Shown: in pieces, positions 61,151-64,000 of the stretch | Layout: every line of letters starts with the position of its first letter | Position numbering within the stretch: position 1 is the first letter of the stretch | Source of the DNA: Halovivax gelatinilyticus | GTDB lineage: Archaea > Halobacteriota > Halobacteria > Halobacteriales > Natrialbaceae | Direction of reading: 5' to 3' | Length of the DNA: 64,000 nucleotides | Assembly: GCF_024300625.1 (NCBI RefSeq) | Contig: NZ_CP101322.1 | Location: 3,113,992-3,177,991, forward strand | Notes under the pieces: model-generated | Told to the model about the DNA's origin: nothing | What the model saw: the letters and a program-made list of their open reading frames with translations, nothing else | Database searches by the model: none | Translations under genes and position numbers: made by a program

Positions 61151-61729
61151 TCAGGGTCGGTCCGGTTCGTCGTCCCCGTCGGAATCGATTCGGTACGATC
61201 CGTCGGACCCGGTGGTCACGTCCTCCGGATCCACGCTGTAGGATTCGTCGCCGAGCGTAACGGTCGAACCGTCCGAGTCCCAGCCGTCGTACTGTCCACC
61301 GCCATCGGGAAATCCGCCCGTCCAGACGGCGCCGGTCGCGAAGCCGTCGGTCTTTGTGTCGACGTACGGGACGACGACGCGGCGTTTCAACAGCATCCTG
61401 ATCGGAATTCGCGTAAGCGGGATGACGATGAGAAATCCGATCGCGTCGGTCACCAGGCCGGGCGTGAGTAAGAACGCACCAGCCGCGATGAGCAGCGCTC
61501 CGTCTAACAATTCGTTCGTCGGAGGTTCACCGGCCGCGAGCGACCGCTGGATCTTTCTCATCGTCCGTCTCCCCTCGGCCCTGACGAGTAACAACCCGAT
61601 GAATCCGGTGAGAACGACGAGTGCGATCATCTCGACGAACCCGATCACGTCCACGTAGACGATGACTCCGCCGAGCAGTACGGCATCGAGAAACGGAATC
61701 GCGAGTAATGCGAGGATCCACCGGAGCAT
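61151..61729 (-). CDS. FxsA family membrane protein
   Basis: A 192-residue membrane protein of the FxsA family. It starts directly with a membrane segment (LRWILALLAIPFLDAVLLGGVIVYV), and two or three further helices follow to about residue 110, including ELLDGALLIAAGAFLLTPGLVTDAIG, the family signature. The C-terminal 80 residues are acidic and soluble. E. coli FxsA reduces F-exclusion of phage T7, but the normal function is unknown. It lies between tRNA-Ile and the thioredoxin-domain gene. Confidence 0.85.
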   Translation of the reverse strand: MLRWILALLAIPFLDAVLLGGVIVYVDVIGFVEMIALVVLTGFIGLLLVRAEGRRTMRKIQRSLAAGEPPTNELLDGALLIAAGAFLLTPGLVTDAIGFLIVIPLTRIPIRMLLKRRVVVPYVDTKTDGFATGAVWTGGFPDGGGQYDGWDSDGSTVTLGDESYSVDPEDVTTGSDGSYRIDSDGDDEPDRP

Positions 61730-61865
61730 TGACCGTCAGTAGATTCCCCACGGTGAAAACCCTTTAGTTCGCACGGATCTCCGTCTCCGCTGGGTTTCAG
61801 TTCGGTCTGAACGTTGGTTTCCGTCGAACGATGGACTTACCCGGGCTACAGTCATCGACACTCCC

Positions 61866-63521
61866 ATGGAACACGACACGCGGGTCGAGTGGCGCGCCTG
61901 GGGATCGGCGGCCTTCGACGAGGCGACCGAGTTCGGAACGCCGTTGTTGTGTTCGATCGTCACCAGCTGGTGTGGCCCCTGTGCGGAGATGGACGAAACG
62001 ACCTATCGCGACCCGCCCATCGCCGCGATCGTAAACGACGCGTTCGTCCCCGTTCGGGTGGACGCCGAACGGAGACCTCGCGTTCGGGACCGGTACAACG
62101 CTGGCGGCTTTCCGTCGACGGTTGTGCTCGCTCCGGACGGGTCGATACTCGACGCAGCGACCTATCTCGAACCAGACGAGATGCGGGACTTTCTCGATCG
62201 GGCACTGGCCCGTCACGAAGAGTGGTCCGAGAATCCCGACGTCACGGAATCGCCCGAACCGGACACCCCGCCGTCGGGCGAACTCGACTCCTTGATCGTC
62301 TCTCGACTCTACGGCGTTCTCGATGCGACCTACGACGATGTACACGGCGGATGGGGTGATAGCCCGAAGTTTCCCGTACCGAGCGCAATCGAATTCTGTC
62401 TCGGACGCGACACGTCGATGGCGTGCGAGTCACTCGACGCGATCGCTGATTCGCTGTTCGACGATCTGAACGGCGGATTCTATCGATTCGCCCACGAACG
62501 CGACTGGACGGATCTCCAGCGCGAGAAACGGCTCGAAGACACCGCGGCGCTCGTTCGGGCGTTCGCTAACGCGTACCTTCACACCGGTTCGGAGAGATAT
62601 CGACAGACGGCTGCTCGGTCCATCGAGTACCTCTGTACGACGCTCTGGGTCGAGTCGAACGAGGGCGCTGACCGACCCACGGGCGGGTTTGCCTCGAGTC
62701 AACTGGCCAGGGATGGTGAGATCGGTCCGTCGAACGGCGTCGCTCCCGATGGCTACCCGGTGGACGAAACCGTGTACGCGGGAGCGAACGCGCTCGCGAT
62801 CGATGCCCTGTTGACGTTCGCCGCGTACACGGACGACCGGCGGGCAAAACGGTGCGCACGTACCGCCCTCGAATCGCTTCGCTCGGAGATGATGCCGGGC
62901 GGGGTCGTCGATCACGTGCTGTTCGAGTCCGATTCGCCTCGGTGTCTCCTCTTCGACCAGGCTCGCACGCTACGCGCGCTACTCACCGCACACAGCGTAC
63001 TCGGCACGGAGTCGCTAGAGGATGCACGGTCCGTCGCCGACGTGACGATCGATCGGTTACGAGACGGAGCGTCGTTCGTCGACGGCCCGACCGAACACGT
63101 TGACAAACGTTCCAGACCGCTGCGCCCGATCGAAGGAAACGCCGAACTCGCGAATGCGCTCTTCGAATTATCGGTCCTCACCGACGATGATCGGTATCGG
63201 ACCGTCGGCCGATCAGCGCTCGAAGCGTTCGCTGGTATCACTGATGGAATCGGTGTGAACGTCGCCACGTACGCCGACACCGTCGGACGGTATATCGATG
63301 ACCCACTCGTCGTCCGCGTTGGATCCGACGCCTGGTCCGATCTCCACCGGGCGTCACTGCGACTTGCGGATCACCGAAAAATCGTCGTTCCAAACGACGA
63401 TTCGGTCCCCCGGGGAACGGCCCGCGTCGAACGCGGTACCGTTCACTCAGAGCGTGCGGACAGTCCGGCCGAGTTGGCCGCACGCGTCAGGGAGGTGGCC
63501 ACCGATGAGTCGGAACGATAG
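61866..63521 (+). CDS. Thioredoxin-domain / six-hairpin (YyaL/DUF255-like) protein
   Basis: A 551-residue protein. Residues 1-115 are a thioredoxin fold with an active site TSWCGPC (Cys36, Cys39) and a cis-Pro loop GGFPSTVV; the context is that of the DUF255/SPATA20 family, whose usual motif is CHWCH. The rest is an alpha-barrel of the six-hairpin type, with SRLYGVLDATYDDVHGGWGDSPKFPVPS, LNGGFYRFAHERDW and PIEGNAELANALFELS typical of YyaL. Natural substrates are unknown; the fusion suggests a redox-linked modifying enzyme. Confidence 0.83.
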   Translation: MEHDTRVEWRAWGSAAFDEATEFGTPLLCSIVTSWCGPCAEMDETTYRDPPIAAIVNDAFVPVRVDAERRPRVRDRYNAGGFPSTVVLAPDGSILDAATYLEPDEMRDFLDRALARHEEWSENPDVTESPEPDTPPSGELDSLIVSRLYGVLDATYDDVHGGWGDSPKFPVPSAIEFCLGRDTSMACESLDAIADSLFDDLNGGFYRFAHERDWTDLQREKRLEDTAALVRAFANAYLHTGSERYRQTAARSIEYLCTTLWVESNEGADRPTGGFASSQLARDGEIGPSNGVAPDGYPVDETVYAGANALAIDALLTFAAYTDDRRAKRCARTALESLRSEMMPGGVVDHVLFESDSPRCLLFDQARTLRALLTAHSVLGTESLEDARSVADVTIDRLRDGASFVDGPTEHVDKRSRPLRPIEGNAELANALFELSVLTDDDRYRTVGRSALEAFAGITDGIGVNVATYADTVGRYIDDPLVVRVGSDAWSDLHRASLRLADHRKIVVPNDDSVPRGTARVERGTVHSERADSPAELAARVREVATDESER

Positions 63522-63525
63522 TGGC

Positions 63526-63552
63526 CTCAAACTACAAACGAGCTCAAACTAC
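63526..63552. repeat. Paired 10-bp direct repeats upstream of trmB-like gene
   Basis: CTCAAACTAC occurs at 63526-63535 and again at 63543-63552, 17 bp apart and directly before the TATA-like box of the TrmB-type gene. The position suits an upstream operator or activator site, possibly for the regulator itself. Inferred from position. Confidence 0.5.
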
Positions 63553-63559
63553 CGAATTG

Positions 63560-63566
63560 TTTAATA
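63560..63566 (+). promoter_or_regulatory. TATA box of the trmB-like gene
   Basis: TTTAATA lies 24-30 nt before the ATG at 63590, at leaderless spacing, with the paired repeats just upstream. Confidence 0.6.
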
Positions 63567-63589
63567 GTGCGTGTCCGCTGAATTCGGGT

Positions 63590-64000
63590 ATGGCGAATCT
63601 CAGGGACCTCGGGCTGTCTGAGTATGAAGCCCGGGCATACAGAACGCTCCTTCAGATGGGTCCCACAACGGCTAAGGAGTTGTCGCGCGCGAGCGACGTC
63701 CCGATGGGACGCGTCTACGACGTGTTAAACAGTATCGAACAGTACAATCTCGTCCGCACGCAGACGGCGAGTCGTCCGAAGAAGTACGTCGCCGTAGAGC
63801 CATCGACGGCGCTAGATCGACTGCTCGAAGACAAAAAACAGGAGCTCGACGAGAAGGCGGCCCAGTACGAGTCGATCGTCGAGGATCTCTCTTCCGAACT
63901 GGTCGCGAACGAACCCGTCGAAGAGCAGTTCTGGACCGCGGCGATCGGTCCCGAAGACACGTTCGACTTGCTGTTAGAGCGTCTCACCGCGGCAGACGAT
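63590..64000 (+). CDS. TrmB-family transcription regulator (3' end outside window)
   Basis: The first 137 codons of a sugar- or metabolite-responsive archaeal regulator; the window ends before the stop. Residues 1-75 form the TrmB winged helix: LRDLGLSEYEARAYRTLLQMGPTTAKELSRAS, then VPMGRVYDVLNSIEQYNLV and a wing YVAVEP. A coiled coil follows (LLEDKKQELDEKAAQYESIVEDL), then the start of the effector or catalytic-like domain FWTAAIGPEDTFDLLLERL. The ATG at 63590 is supported by the TATA box. Targets are unknown; haloarchaeal TrmB proteins often control sugar metabolism. Confidence 0.9.
   Translation, partial: MANLRDLGLSEYEARAYRTLLQMGPTTAKELSRASDVPMGRVYDVLNSIEQYNLVRTQTASRPKKYVAVEPSTALDRLLEDKKQELDEKAAQYESIVEDLSSELVANEPVEEQFWTAAIGPEDTFDLLLERLTAADD

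Noticed and set aside
1-64000. CRISPR arrays, insertion sequences, prophage or replication origin
   Set aside because: No regularly spaced repeats, transposase or integrase motifs, capsid genes, orc1/cdc6 gene or origin-box clusters were seen on either strand.

Overview
The window is chromosomal DNA from a haloarchaeon (class Halobacteria). Nearly every predicted protein is strongly acidic and GC-rich. Archaeal-only or archaeal-type genes are present: RNA polymerase subunit L, a Dph6-type diphthamide ligase, a DUF373 membrane protein, a HalOD1 protein, an HFX_2341-type regulator and a TrmB regulator. Several genes have a TATA-like box 22-30 nt before the start codon, the leaderless arrangement usual in haloarchaea. 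The genus cannot be fixed from the sequence alone. No rRNA, CRISPR array, insertion sequence or phage gene was recognised.

Layout. 1-2282 is the end of a SUF iron-sulfur assembly operon (sufB partial, sufD). 2494-6724 holds an RHH protein, a permease/USP pair and a ferritin-like/DtxR pair. 6855-12824 holds tRNA-Gln, an RNA-methyltransferase-like gene, a rhomboid fusion, rpoL, hisF, small proteins and a sulfite-oxidase-fold enzyme. 12857-23196 is a menaquinone cluster (menF, menD, menB, menA, menC, menE) interrupted by an inverted J-domain membrane protein and an amidohydrolase. 23297-26735 holds an NRDE protein, an HTH protein and gatC-gatA. 27121-30478 is a three-gene respiratory module (Tat-motif 4Fe-4S protein, NrfD-type quinone protein, small membrane protein), followed by the Mrp/ApbC iron-sulfur carrier. 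31818-43452 holds an asparagine-synthetase-like gene, a PHP protein, aconitase, a GH2-like protein, a coiled-coil protein, a HalOD1 protein, DUF373 and dph6. 43511-51946 holds a sugar nucleotidyltransferase, a 1058-residue FAD/Fe-S oxidase, a reduced TrxR-like flavoprotein, a zinc ribbon, a MATE transporter and a CARF-like regulator. 52179-60712 is a formate/C1/molybdenum region (fhs, fdhF, an AOR-family protein, yqeC, mobA). 60844-64000 holds tRNA-Ile with a duplicated 3' end, an FxsA protein, a thioredoxin/six-hairpin protein and the start of a trmB gene.

How the parts fit. The men genes make the quinone that the NrfD module would reduce or oxidise. SUF and Mrp build the Fe-S clusters those enzymes need. 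FdhF, MobA and YqeC point to molybdopterin-dependent formate oxidation, and Fhs ties formate to tetrahydrofolate. The most unusual item is the AOR-family protein at 57453-59192, which by eye has lost all four cysteines that hold the [4Fe-4S] cluster while keeping much of the pterin-binding fold. Other departures from family norms are a GH2-fold protein without its catalytic glutamates, an amidohydrolase with Gln for a catalytic Glu, a TrxR-like protein without the NADPH domain, an asparagine-synthetase-like protein without the glutaminase cysteine, and a 129-nt-spaced duplication of the tRNA-Ile 3' end. Family assignments are by eye; no search was run.
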